A DNA stretch of 64,000 nucleotides from Pelobates cultripes (GCA_933207985.1 OW240914.1:205149033-205213032); one strand, 5' to 3'; numbered from the stretch's first letter, positions 10,680 through 22,448 are shown. Numbers and translations are program-made. The notes: generated by a model from the sequence alone, not told the origin.

Positions 10680-11159
10680 AACAGTGCACACTGTCTAAAG
10701 CTTTTAATTTCCAAAATATTTTTATAAAGGATAAACAAAAAAGTGAAAAATACATTTTTCCAAATGTACATAATTTTAATTTTGTCCGAAAGTTTACATG
10801 CTATGTATCCCTTGCTGCAAATAATTGTTTTGCTAATATTGTTTTAAGTCAATAAACACACTGTCTGTCTATAATTGTTCTAGACAATATGAAATAAGGA
10901 TTATGATTCACAGGAGCAACAGACATTCTGTACAATGTACAAACGTCCTACCCCACATGTTTTTAAAGAATAGGGAGACCATACTGTAATACCCCACCAT
11001 TTGACAGAGGATCTAAAGAACATGCATATATATATTTAGAAACTCATCTAATCACTAATCATTAACCCTTACACCACTGCATTGGTGTTAAGTCTTTTAT
11101 TAGTACTTCCAAATAAATAGACCTATGACTCCATCAATGAATATATAAACAAACAAATC

Positions 11160-11197
<38 letters not shown>

Positions 11198-12485
11198 GCA
11201 TATATATGCACAAGCACTCACGTACATGCATCAAAATAATTATGGGTAACAGTTAACAGCCACAAAATACAAGCTGTAAATTAAAAAAAAAAAAAAATGT
11301 ATCACTATCTTTTAAATGTATTTGGGTTGATGACCCCTCCCCCATGCACAGCTTTCCTATTAGAGGTAGCCAAAGAAGACTATAAATGGACAGAGCTCTC
11401 CATATTTGCAAAGCAGGAAGGATTTAAGTCTCCTGAGAGTAATACAGATTAAGCACTTGATCTCCAGTGTAAACAATAAATCTAGGTTACAACCTGACAA
11501 AAGTAAGGTATTCTAATGCAGTGACATGCTGAGTGATATGACCAGATCATTTAATTAAACTATTTTTTCCTCAACTTAGGTGTGGGTTTTAATGCAACTT
11601 TTACATTATCTACAGTTTGTGTTATGTGGAAATGTGCATTGTACATGCTTAAATGTCATTTCAGGAGAACAGTATATCAACAAATGGTCTGCATTAAGAA
11701 AATAATTAAAATAAATATTTCTATCTGCCTTTCTATCCATCAATATATACAGTACACTAAGGGAACACATGGATGTTTTTGTTGAGGTATACAAAAGGTT
11801 CCCATATATCCTCAGCATTACTTTTGCCCAATATCCTATCCTTAACTGGAGAAAACCAAGCAAAAACCATATAAGACTTGGGTACAACAGAAATTATTGG
11901 TTCGTGTGTAAATAAATTTCAATTCATCTGAACCAAATGTTGTCCATATTGCTTTTTGGTTCGAATAAAATTCAGACAATATTTTCAGATTTGAATTCCA
12001 TTCGGACTACTACAGTTCCATGATTAATGGCTGCATCATGCAACTGTTAAGAAAATAACTGCCTAAATTGGTACCCTTATGTGGGATTGCCATAATTAAA
12101 GATACCAAATTAGAGAGCTGTTTAGAAAATAGCTTTCTTATTTGGTATTCCTATAGCAATCCCATCAAATTAGAAAGCAGCTCTGCAGCAATAACCAGAC
12201 ACTGGCTGTTTGCTGTTTAGTAGATATGCCCCTAGCCATGGCATGGCCGGTGAGGACAAGAGGTAGGATTTAAATCTTCTTTATATGGAAGGAAGAAGGG
12301 AGCCGCTTTTATTTTTAGTTAATAAAATTACAAAAAGGGAGCTCCTTGCAATTAAGCAAATGCATGAATGGAATTTCATCTAACAAGCAATTTGTTGTGT
12401 TGTGCCATTCATCTAAAGAACCACACATCCAGGATCCTAGACCCCCAAGTCCCACCATAAATGCCTATGCTATTGCTACATAGTT
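10680..12485. other. Probable intron sequence with one microsatellite
   Basis: AT-rich. Apart from the TA/CA repeat at 11161-11206 and a loose inverted pair near 12060-12180 (ACCAAATTAGAG against CTTATTTGGTAT), nothing is identifiable. The facing open frames near 11582-11887 show no domains. Confidence 0.4.
11161..11206. repeat. (TA)n(CA)n microsatellite
   Basis: A run of TA dinucleotides passes directly into about 13 CA dinucleotides and returns to TA-rich sequence. Confidence 0.9.
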
Positions 12486-12740
12486 AAAGGAACACTATAG
12501 GGCCAGAAATACAAATATATCCCTGGCCCTATAATGTTAAAAACACTATTTATGTGCCAGCCCCCTTTTGCCTCACTTAAATAGAGAAAAAAAACTCACT
12601 TTTATTCCGGTACCACCCTGGTCCACAGGTGCTGGCTTTGCACACCTCTAGACTTCCCACAACATAACAATGGTCTCCTGTAGGGAGACAAACCTACCCT
12701 GCACCAGGCTACATATAGCCTAACATATGCCGTCTTTACA
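12486..12740 (+). mobile_element. 5' part of an AAAGGAACACTATAG-family element
   Basis: The left terminus is TTAAAGGAACACTATAGGGC with the paired CCCTGGCCCTATAATG. It is followed by a CTCACTTTTATTCC block and a CTTCCCACAACATAACAATG block. No right terminus precedes the L1-like sequence. The right boundary is approximate. Confidence 0.55.
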
Positions 12741-12779
12741 ACCGCCAGTACGGCATTTTTCATTTTCCAGACTAGCAAC

Positions 12780-14650
12780 CCAGACCACTCTGCTTATTTT
12801 GACAGGAGTCCAGGCTAGGGCAAAATGAGTGCAGTGGGGAGGGGACATCCTGTGTGTCAATGCAAGAAACCAGGTTCATTACCAATGACAATCACAATAT
12901 TATCTTTAAACACTAAGGGCCTAAATTCCCCCAATAAGAGGAGATTAGCCTTAGCAGAAACAAAAAAGCAATAAGTGGCCTTTTTTCAAGAAAACCCATT
13001 TTAAATGGGGAGGCAGGCCTAAATTCTGCTCTGCCCTCTTTCCCCACTACTTACATTCCTGCTTCAAAATGAAAAAAGGCAGAGGGTCCACACTGATAAG
13101 CAGGAATGCCTCCTTTGCACTAGTCAAAAGGATAAGCAATAAGCAAGGCAGATTCCTGTTACTCCAATGTTACATCAGTAATGCTCCCTACATGCTAGTC
13201 AATGTTTATGGTCCAAACGAAAACCAACAAGAGTTTTTTGTCAAACTGTTTAGCCTAATCTCACTTTACCAATTTGGTGAAGTTATACTAGGAGGCGACA
13301 CCAACTTCCTCCTGAATGCCTATACTGACACAACATCTACCCACTCAGTACATGCACACACAGCAAAGAAACAACTAACCATAGCATCCAAAATGTCTAA
13401 TACTATCCTACACCATGACTTTGTTGACCCCTGAAGAATACTTCACCCTACAGAAATCGACTACACTTTCCACTCTGCAGTACACAACACCTATACACGA
13501 ATAGATAGGTTCCTGATACCCACACACTTGATTGGCTAAACTCATGTAGCCACTATAGGCCTCATATTGTGATCTGACAATGCCCCCATTACACTGACCA
13601 TCCGGGAGCAATTCCTTTCCATTGGTAAGGGTACATGGAAGCTTAACAATGCACTTCTTAAAAATCAAGAACTGTTTTCCACAATAAAAGAGGATCTTAA
13701 GTCCTGCTTTGCATTTAGATACAAACATTTTGGCAAGTCCACAAAGCAGTGATACGGGGTGCATTTATCAAGTTCTCCAGCTACCAAAACAACATACGCA
13801 AGCATCACTACACAACGCTGGTACAGGACATTACTCAATTAGCACACACAAGAAAAACGAACCCGTCTAGAGACACGCAAACTACGCTGACCTCCCTCCA
13901 AGAGGAACTTAAAACCCTAGAACTCAAAAAAAACTCCCTATCTACCTTCAGAGATACCATCACAAATTTTTTGCCCAAGGGAATAAAGCATGTGCCCTGT
14001 TGGCAACTCAGCTCAAAGCACGCTCACAAAAAACAAGGATAGCCTATATACAATCTGCCCAAAAAGGCAAACTACTCAACATCGTAGACAAGTTTACTTC
14101 CTATTACAGCTCTCTTTACAACATTAAAGATGACCCCAATTCCACTCCTCCCTCTCTTCACTCCATTCAAACTTTTCTACAGACAATAGATCTACCCACC
14201 TTACAAGCCACCGAAATTGAAGCACTGAGAAATAAAAAGTCATTCAGGACCTACCCAAACAAAAAGCACCAGGCCCAGATAGCTTCACTAGCATTTATTA
14301 CCAGACCTATGTGAGCACCCTCTCACCCTACCTGACACCTATACAACTCATGCTACACCACGGGACAGATGCCAAGCGACATGCTCCTAGCGCATATATA
14401 TCGACCTTACCCAAATCAGGCAAACCCCTGACACAATGTCCAAACGTTCGACCAATTTCCCTTTTAAATGTTGATGTAAAAATGTAAGCCAAACTCCTAG
14501 CCAACAGACTCTCCATGATCTTACTAAGACTGATCCATAACAACTAATCTGAGTTCATCAAGGGTAGACAAGGATCGGACAATACCCGGAAAATCTTGAA
14601 CATATTGATGCATGTAGATAAACACAAAAAGAATTCAGCGCTAGTAATCA
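12780..14650 (+). pseudogene. L1-like LINE ORF2 remnant (endonuclease and start of RT)
   Basis: A broken plus-strand L1-clade ORF2. The N-terminal APE endonuclease is recognisable from LNTKGLNSPNKRRLAL (about 12905-12955), VNVYGPNENQQEFF (about 13198-13240), LGGDTN (about 13288-13305, where functional copies have GGDFN) and IDYTFHS (about 13455). A connecting region follows (SLQEELKTLELKK), then early reverse transcriptase motifs: the KAPGPDS region (about 14264), NVRPISLLNVD (about 14440) and AKLLANRL with FIKGRQGSDN. Several stops and frameshifts break it. It stops just before the motif that would carry the catalytic aspartate, where unrelated sequence with large inverted arms begins. The element is dead. 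Confidence 0.85.
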
Positions 14651-14715
14651 CAAAATTAGTCAAGGTAGGCAGCAACCCAAATGAAGGAAAACCCCTCGGG
14701 TCCTTCGGTGGATAG

Positions 14716-15153
14716 ATACAAAAAGATATGGAAGGGCTGCGCCAAATAAGGGTAGATAGTCCAGTAAAGTATTGCTAGGGTGCCAATAGATGGTCTAGGA
14801 TACTTGATAGAGTTCCTCTGTGGATGCGTCTGGTGTAGACCGTTCCGTATATGTAAATACAAGAGAGGTAGAGGCGACTAATGGTATAGTATGAAAGTTC
14901 AGGGTGTGATAGGTAACAAAAAGTAAAGAACTCACATTCAGGAGAGCTATGGCCAGCTCTGGTGTGGATTGCGTACAGCGGTATAATCCCCGCTTATGGG
15001 ATATGTAGGGAGGGGTCTCCGTCAGCACCGTCTGGTAGTCCAGAGCTCGAAAAAGAAAGACAGAAAGCAACAATAGTGCTCTCAATTTTGATGTGGTTCA
15101 ATGTGCAGATAAGAAGAGGTAAAAAACTCACATTTGAGGGAGCTATGGCCAGC
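14716..15153 (+). repeat. Left arm of a 438-bp inverted duplication
   Basis: Reads AAAAGATATGGAAGGGCTGC through to AGGGAGCTATGGCCAGC and reappears nearly identically, inverted, at 15901-16338. Open frames at 14795-15085 and 15969-16259 translate to the same peptide because of this duplication and are not genes. Confidence 0.9.
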
Positions 15154-15420
15154 TCTGGTGTGGATAGCGTACAGCGGTATAATCCCCGCTTATAGGATAT
15201 GTAGCGGCGATACGTCCGTCAGCACCGTCTGGTGATCCAAGGCTCCAATATAGAAGAATAAAAAGCAGCAATAGTGCTCTCAATTGTGATAGGTTAAGAG
15301 AGTAGTAGAGAAAATAAAATAATACTCACAAAGATAGAGCAGAGGTACTGCTCTATGGATAGGCGCCGGTGGTATGATCCCCACCTAGGATTTCTTGGAG
15401 TACTGGAACTTTAAAATTGC
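14930..15420. repeat. Tandem units of about 190 bp
   Basis: CTCACATTCAGGAGAGCTATGG and CTCACATTTGAGGGAGCTATGG open two successive units of about 190 bp. They share GCGTACAGCGGTATAATCCC, GTCAGCACCGTCTGG and CAATAGTGCTCTCAATT. A third, more diverged unit starts near 15327. This is tandem structure inside a retroelement-like block. Confidence 0.75.
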
Positions 15421-15540
15421 CAATGGAAGTAAAAGTAACCAGGAAAGGTTAAAATGCCAGGAATAGGTAAAAACAAAAGTTGTTTAAAGTGCATAAAGAG
15501 TGCAATAAAAAGAGGATTGGTACAATAAAGTAGCCAAAAA

Positions 15541-15700
15541 ACTTTTATTGATCTAAAATACACAGTAAAATACAGAATTAATAACCATAAACGCGTTTCA
15601 CCATAAGTGGCTTCTTCAGAATGGGATAAAAGTAGTAACCTGGCAGGGGTTGTTTAAATAGGGCTATGTTAATTTGAAAATTGCGCCAAAAGTGTAATTG
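15541..15700 (-). mobile_element. Penelope-like terminal repeat remnant
   Basis: A block with the motif GAAACGCGTTTATGG on the minus strand, followed by a TTTTACTGTG tail. It carries the hammerhead-like motif annotated separately at 15585-15625. Assignment to Penelope-like elements is inference from that motif and from the GIY-YIG fragment at 62.6 kb. Confidence 0.45.
15585..15625 (-). ncRNA. Hammerhead-ribozyme-like motif, best core match
   Basis: On the minus strand: CCCATT, core CTGAAGA (fits CUGANGA), one extra A, stem II GCCA/TGGT around CTTA, then GAAACGCGTT, then TATGG. Stem I can pair CCAU with AUGG after one U-U mismatch. Stem III would be the palindrome ACGCGU, which in known minimal hammerheads forms between two copies. 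The extra A before stem II is atypical, so activity is uncertain. Confidence 0.45.
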
Positions 15701-15847
15701 GCCAATCAGAGACAATTTTTAAAATCACTTTTCAAAATTAGGATTCAAGAGTATGGGAGTGATGTTATAAAGGTGATGAGTCCATTTAAATTATTTAAAT
15801 GTGAAAACTAGAGTGAGAAAGTTGTTTTTAAAGAGAAAGAAAGGAAG

Positions 15848-15867
15848 AAAAAAAAAAAAAAAAAAGT
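15848..15867. repeat. Poly-A tract
   Basis: A run of about 20 A residues interrupts the spacer between the inverted arms. It could be a relic of retrotransposition. Confidence 0.8.
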
Positions 15868-15900
15868 TGTTTGATTAAAGTTCAAAAAAATAAAATAAAA

Positions 15901-16338
15901 GCTGGCCATAGCTCCCTCAAATGTGAGTTTTTTACCTCTTCTTATCTGCACATTGAACCACATCAAAATTGAGAGCACTATTGTTGCTTTCTGTCTTTCT
16001 TTTTCGAGCTCTGGACTACCAGACGGTGTTGACGGAGACCCCTCCCTACATATCCCATAAGCGGGGATTATACCGCTGTACGCAATCCACACCAGAGCTG
16101 GCCATAGCTCTCTTGAATGTGAGTTCTTTACTTTTTGTTACCTATCACACCCTGAACTTTCATACTATACCATTAGTCGCCTCTACCTCTCTTGTATTTA
16201 CATATACGGAACGGTCTACACCAGACGCATCCACAGAGGAACTCTATCAAGTATCCTAGACCATCTATTGGCACCCTAGCAATACTTTACTGGACTATCT
16301 ACCCTTATTTGGCGCAGCCCTTCCATATCTTTTTGAAA
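15901..16338 (-). repeat. Right arm of the 438-bp inverted duplication
   Basis: The reverse complement of 14716-15153 with very few differences, for example GACGGTGTTGACGG against CCGTCAGCACCGTC. The arms are separated by about 750 bp. Confidence 0.9.
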
Positions 16339-17302
16339 CATTTATTAAGCTTTCAGTTTTTTGATTCATGAAAGGATAAATCATACATCCTTACAAAATG
16401 CATCAGCCAAGTATATCTAATATAATATATTATATTGCATCTTTATGTAGTTATTGACTGTACAGTAATAGTGGTGACTTACAGGGGTCTTGAGCAATTT
16501 TGATGTCTGTGAAATAACAGCTCTGTCTCAGGTATATCAGTGTTGGGCCGTAAAGCCTGAGACACACACCTAAAAAAAAAAAATCACCTCTCCTACTCAT
16601 GTAAAGTCATGGAGGAGGCATGGCCTGCTCCAGCGATGGTCCAAACCAATGCTGCTATGGGTGCGTTTATCCAAGCTTCTCCATAGGGAAGGATTGAATC
16701 AGTGCTTTCCTATTGGGACTTTTGCATCACATGGTCAGTGCCATGGAAATGCCTCTAGTTACTGCCAGGAAGACAGCCTCTAGACGTGGATTTAACCCTG
16801 CAATGTTTTACATTACCACTGCACCCAGACCACTTCAATAAGAGAAAATGGCCTTGGTGACTCTGCAGAGGATTTTCATAGGTGCCACTTAGACTATAGT
16901 GAGGATACTTCACTATCAGGTGAGTGACATGGGCGATTTGACTTACCTCATGTCTTAAAGTGTTATTGCATGTATTGTTGTACTATTTCTGAACAAGTAA
17001 TAACCAAAGGTTATTTTGTTATTTGTTGGAGAAAATTAACTACAAAAATAAATGGCTGTCTTCCATGATGTTCTCGATGACCCATTAGAGCCAAAACTAT
17101 ATTTGACACCTTACCCATAACACTCCTCTGTGTACATAGGGATTAAGGAAAGAGCGCAGGTAACTTTTTTTTCTTTGGTTTTTACTATATGTATTAGCTG
17201 ATGTTTACTGTAGTCATTGCCCAGGAGTGATGGGAGTGAGCGCAGGACTTTTCTTTTTGTATTTCCATAACACTCCAAGACAGAGGGTCAGTATTTCTTG
17301 AA
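16339..17302. other. Spacer with an old MITE trace
   Basis: 16540-16940 contains CACCCAGACCACTTCAATAAG and CACTTAGACTATAGTGAGG, which resemble the inside and right end of the 31604-32032 element. It is therefore probably an old diverged copy. The remainder is unrecognised. Confidence 0.4.
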
Positions 17303-18203
17303 ATTTCTCTTTACTAGTTACTGTTTTCTACAACAATGTATTTTACATACAAAAAAAGAAAGTGGAAAAGAGCCCAAAAGCTATTAAACTCAAGAGTGGA
17401 GCGTTAAATAATTTGGATTAGACACCTACCCTAAATGAGGATTTACCAGTCCTATCATCGAATTGGGATAGTAATGTAGTCCAGTTGATCTCAATGCATA
17501 TACAAAATAAAAAATGGGGGAACACATAGAATAAATCAGTGGTATTGAAATATAATGTGAAGAAACTTTGAAGTGTCAACTCACATGCAAAAGAGCCTTA
17601 AACAAGACAGTAATGCTGTCTGGTGGCACTTTACCCTTTAGGTCACGATACTGCTCCAAGAAGGGCGGTGTCCTCTTTATAGACACCCAGGCTATTTTAC
17701 CCAGAGCCAGGTACACAAGCTCTGGACAAGGTGAGCAACCACTTGCATTTAAATATATACTCTCCAGTTATCCTTACCTACTACACCAAAGGTGTTTCCT
17801 CCTGTGTTGTTTTAGTCTCTTTCTTTGAGGAGAAGTATCATGATCTAAAGGGTAAAGTGTCCCCATTTGGCATTAATGCTGATGAGATTTGAGCCTGTCC
17901 TGTTTAAGGCTCTTTTGCATGTGAGTTGATACTTCAAAGTTTCTTCACATTATATTTCAATACCACAGATTTATTCTATGTGTTCCCCCCTGTTTTTTCT
18001 TTTGTATATGCATTGAGATCAACTGGACTACATTACTATCCCAATTCTATGATAAGACCGGTAGTTCCCCATTTAGGGTAGGTGCAAATCCAAATTATTT
18101 AGCGCTCCACTCTTGAGGTTAATAGCTTTTGGGCTCTTTTCCACTTTCTTTTTTTTGTATGTAAAATAAATTGTTGAAGAAAACAGTAACTAGTAAAGAG
18201 AAA
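17303..18203. repeat. Large foldback, about 0.9 kb
   Basis: A left arm of about 17303-17660 and a right arm of about 17833-18203 are inverted copies. Examples are AAGTGGAAAAGAGCCCAAAA against TTTTGGGCTCTTTTCCACTT, and CTCACATGCAAAAGAGCC against GGCTCTTTTGCATGTGAG. The arms differ by an insertion near the loop. The loop is about 170 bp. No coding domain is seen. The class is uncertain; foldback and Penelope-like retroposon arrangements are both possible. Confidence 0.85.
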
Positions 18204-19242
18204 TCTTTTTGCATGTATTTGGTGGGTGAGAGGGATCCCCACTAGAGTGTTACAGCAAAACTTTATTTGATACTATTAACATTTGAAGTGCCTCTATCAC
18301 ACAGACTTTTCTATATATTTCTAGACAAGGTATTTTACATAGCTGAGGTTTTCCTATGCTAAGAATAAAGGTCTTCACAAATCTCAGGTCACATCATCCA
18401 GAAAGCATTCTAAGGATTTACAAGCTCTAAGCAATGTAGATCATTTTGAGGCCTGGTTAGTACAGTAGTATTCATATTATTAACAATACAGCATCCAGGA
18501 GTGATCTTTGCAAATGTTTTGGGAAATACACCTGAATCACCTATTTTATACAAAACTAAATTGAATGAGTCACACTAGATGAAGTCTAAATACTTTAATA
18601 CTTTCTGTCAGGCCCCCTACCCGTTCGCAGCTTTAGGTGCTGTGGATCCCACCAAAAGTCTTTATGACGCTGCACACTTGCATGCAGCGTGCTTAAATAT
18701 GCGCCCAAGCCAGCCACCTGACACAATGTATAAGGATGACCTCAGGGGTCAAAGTGGAAGGGTCAAATAGATTCAACGTGTAGTGGTTAATTCCAAAAGG
18801 AAATTAACCAATCAGAAATGAATCATGCCTATTTAAGCTTGCCGATGCCATCTTTTGTTGCCCTTTTGTGATATTTTGATAGCCCAATAGCGCGTTTTGC
18901 TCTGTCTAATTGTTAGTTACTGAATTTTGGCTTTGTCTTATCATTTATCCTGTTTTCTCTGATCCTTGTCCTTGGCTTGTTTCATCGATTTTCCATATCT
19001 CTATACTCCTCTGACAATGGCTTGTACTCTGACCATTCTCTATTTGCATAGCCCAGCCACACTAAGGACCGGTTTTGCAATTCCTTCACCCGTGATCTGT
19101 CAGTGTGTTTGGTTCCGGAGACTGTTACACTTTCTATGAAGCATTTGCTATGTTTATATAAATTACCATATTCAAAAAGTTAGATTGCTCATCTCCTCTT
19201 AATAACCAATAATCTTTTTGAACAAAAAACAAAAACATTGCT
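18204..19242. other. Spacer, unclassified GC-richer block inside
   Basis: About 18605-19130 is less AT-rich than its surroundings and reads like an old repeat, but I found no second copy or terminal structure in the window. No gene is seen. Confidence 0.35.
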
Positions 19243-19559
19243 TTAACCCCTTAAGACCGGAGGGCGTACTATTACGTCCTCTAATAGGCGGCTCTAAACG
19301 CCGCCGGGCGTAATAGTACGCCCTCCGGTCTTTCTGTACTTACCCGGTCGCCGGCGGTCCCACGCCGGCGATCGCGGTGGGGGGGACTCCCAGGGAGCCC
19401 CCCGCGGCACGACCGTCCTCCAGGAAGCCCCCCGGCCGTGTGAGAGTGGGGTCCTAGCGAGGACCCCACAATCACATGGCCGGGGATAGCTGGCTTCTGT
19501 ATTGCCAGCAGGGGGGCTGCCTGTAATGACAGGTGGTCCCCCTGCTGGCTGAAAATAAA

Positions 19560-20130
19560 AATGAAATAAATAAATAGTGTAAAAAAATAAATAATATATA
19601 CTTAGATCATATATATATATTATATATATATGATCAAAGTATATATATACACATATACATACACACATGTACACCGTCTAGGTGTATTTTACTATTAATA
19701 TATATATAATTATATATATATATTAATATCAAATTACACGTACACTGATACTGATTAAATATATATATAATTATTGTTATATATATATTTATATATATTA
19801 TAATAAAAATTAAAATGTAAATACGTTAAAAAATAAAATTACAAAAATAATTAAAAATAAATAATTAAAAAATATATAGATGTGTGTTATTTCGTTCTAA
19901 CTGTATTGTGAAATTAATATATATATATATATATCAAAATACACATAGAACGAAATAATATATATATTTATACACATAAATATATACGTATATATCACTA
20001 TATATATACCTATATATAAATAAAAATATTTAAAAAAATTATATAGATATATACATATATATACACATACGTATATATATACATATATTGATTCTACATA
20101 TATATTTATGTAATATTTTTACATAATTAG
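19560..20130. repeat. AT-rich microsatellite stretch
   Basis: Dense TATATA and related runs with very low GC, inside the TTAA-flanked element. Confidence 0.9.
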
Positions 20131-20222
20131 GTATCTTAATTAATTACAATTAGCAGGACCTGCATGACAACCCATGCCGAAAGTAAAGGGAATTTAATTT
20201 GCTAGCACTATATTTAACCCTA

Positions 20223-20505
20223 TAACTTTCCAAGACACCATAAAACCTGTACATGGGGGGTACTGTTCTACTCGGGAGACTTCGCTGAACACAAATATTA
20301 GTGTTTCAAAACAGTAAAATGTATTACAACGATGATATCGCCAGTAAAAGTGAAGTTTTTTGCATTTTTCACGCACAAACAGCATTACACGGACAATATT
20401 ATTGCTATGATACTTTTTACTGTTTTGAAACACAAATATTTGTGTTCAGCGAAGTCTCCCGAGTACAACAGTACCCCTCATGTACAGGTTTTATGGTGTT
20501 TTCAA
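20223..20505. repeat. Inverted pair 1 (CATAAAACCTGTACATG module)
   Basis: CACCATAAAACCTGTACATG at about 20230 is mirrored by CATGTACAGGTTTTATGGTG at about 20480. GAGACTTCGCTGAACACAAA is mirrored by TTTGTGTTCAGCGAAGTCTC. The loop is about 105 bp. Confidence 0.85.
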
Positions 20506-20547
20506 AAGTTACAGCGTCAAATATAAGGCTTGCGTTTCATTTTTTCA

Positions 20548-20935
20548 CATTAAAATTCGCCAGATTGGTTACGTTGCCTTTGAGACCCTATGGTAGCCCA
20601 AGAATGAAAATTACCCCTATGATGGCATACCATTTGCAATAGTAGACAACCCAAGGTATTGCAAACAGGGTATGTCCAGTCTTTTTTAGTAGCCACTTAG
20701 TCACAAACACTGGCCAAAATTGGCATTTTTTGCATTTTCACACACAAACAAATACTAACGCTAACTTTGGCCAGTGTTTGTGACCAAATGGCTACTAAAA
20801 AAGACTGGACATACCCCATTTGCAATACCTTGGGTTGTCTACTATTGCAAATGGTATGCCATTATGGGTGTAAATTTCATTCCGGGCTACTATACAGTCT
20901 CAAAGGCAACGTAACCAATCTGGCGAATTTCAATT
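20548..20935. repeat. Inverted pair 2 (AAAAAAGACTGGACATACCC module)
   Basis: ATTCGCCAGATTGGTTACGT on the left is mirrored by ACGTAACCAATCTGGCGAAT on the right. The long arms (about 180 bp each) are separated by a short loop near 20731-20753. Confidence 0.88.
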
Positions 20936-21353
20936 TCAAATGTAACGTGCTATATTTGACCCTGTAACTTCCCAAAACGCCATAAAACCTGTACATAGGG
21001 GGTACTGTTTTACACGTGAGACTTTGCTGAATACAAATATGTGTATTTTATTGCAGTAAAAGCAAACAGTATTATGACACTGACCGTTTAATTGTCATGT
21101 AGAACTAAAAAAATCCAATAAAATCGTATTTTCTCCCATTTTTTTCATATTAAATTATGTTTCATAGCTAAATATTTGATATTAAATGAAAGCCCTGTTT
21201 CCCCTGAATAAAATGATATATAATAAGGGTGGGTGCATTTACTATGAAAGAGGTGTATTACGGTTGGACAGACATGTAGCGCAAATGCCAGGTTTTGTTT
21301 ACATTTTGTTTTGTTCACAACGTGTACATTTGGCTCCGTCCTTAAGGGGTTAA

Positions 21354-22403
21354 ATGAATACTATAGCATGAGGAATACAAACCTAAATTTGCATAGGAAA
21401 ATATGAAATAACACTAAAAATAACAAATTGCAAGAAACAAATGAATAAAGGTGATTAAATGTTTTGTTAACGTGTTTCTTTCAAAGCTGCTTTTTGTTAT
21501 TTGTGACCTCTATTATTTTTTATAAATGGTAATTCCAAACTCAGACTGACATGCATGGCTCATCACTAAATTTAATGCTGATACATAAACTTTAGAATTT
21601 ATGTTTTTTATGATCACTGCTAACTCATTTCTAATGCAAATGTTCCTTTTTAATGAATGCCTTGGCCTATTCCATTTATAACTCTTTACATTTTTTTGGA
21701 TGATTAACAAAAATACAAATCAACATTACTGGAAATATCACTTGAATAAGTGGCTCACTCAAAGGCAGTAAAATCTTACCTTTTTAAGGAAAAAAAAAGA
21801 CAGGTTCTAAAATTCCAAGAAGAAAAACACAGGCAGCACTCCAGGATATAGATGCCTTAATCATGCATAAGGGATACAGCATAACAGGAGTGTTTAAATA
21901 ACCCCAAAACCAATTAGGTTAATTAAAGATCGCAATCACATGTTAAAACATATGTATCAGTGACATTTAAAAACAAGACATGGAATCTACTCAAGTATAG
22001 GCCCATCCATATTAAGCTCCATATTTGCGCTGTAATTGCGTGTTAACTTCCAGTTCCGGTCTGTGCTACCGGTGCCAAGTTCTAAACTTCCATCCATCCA
22101 TCTATCCACTATATAGTAGTAGGAGTAGCATACAAATGGTCATAAGGATTGGATAATCCCTATTAAAACAAAGAATTTTGATAATAGTTATTAAATCAAA
22201 CAAAAAAGCCAATTGTATTCCAAATTACAATGTTCAATGATATTGAACCCACCTTCAGTGGGGTTCCTCTAAGTTATTACCCTCATTTTCCATGCATCTT
22301 ATTAGTGTGCATAAAAAAGAATCCAAGGATTTAAACCTTTATATAATATGTTTGGAGAAACTTTTAAAATATTTTTTTTAAATATTCTGCACAAAGATAT
22401 GTA

Positions 22404-22434
<31 letters not shown>

Positions 22435-22448
22435 AATATATGAATATA
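21354..22448. other. Spacer with unclassified repeat-like block
   Basis: 21810-22080 (GGCAGCACTCCAGG, CCCCAAAACCAATTAGG) has the look of a retroposon terminal repeat, but no second copy is in the window. A TA microsatellite lies at 22405-22440. No gene is seen. Confidence 0.35.

Larger units (their letters stand above)
19243..21353. mobile_element. 2.1-kb TTAA-flanked element built of nested palindromes
   Basis: The left end TTAACCCCTTAAGACCGGAG and the right end CCGTCCTTAAGGGGTTAA are inverted and TTAA-flanked, like the 80-bp MITE family. The interior starts with a GC-rich palindromic block (CCGGAGGGCGTACTATTACG and its complement). An AT-microsatellite stretch (about 19560-20130) follows. 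Two inverted pairs come next, 20223-20310 with 20417-20505 and 20548-20730 with 20754-20935, and then a third partial repeat of the same module (20944-21060). There is no transposase frame. The short open frames inside are palindrome by-products. Confidence 0.8.

Noticed and set aside
14795..16259. Two identical 96-codon frames (14795-15085 and 15969-16259) suggesting a duplicated gene
   Set aside because: They are the same sequence in the arms of an inverted repeat, contain no domain and lie in a retroelement-like block.
20301..20967. Several overlapping frames of 64-113 codons with related peptides
   Set aside because: They derive from palindromic modules of the TTAA-flanked element; peptide similarity reflects the DNA repeats.
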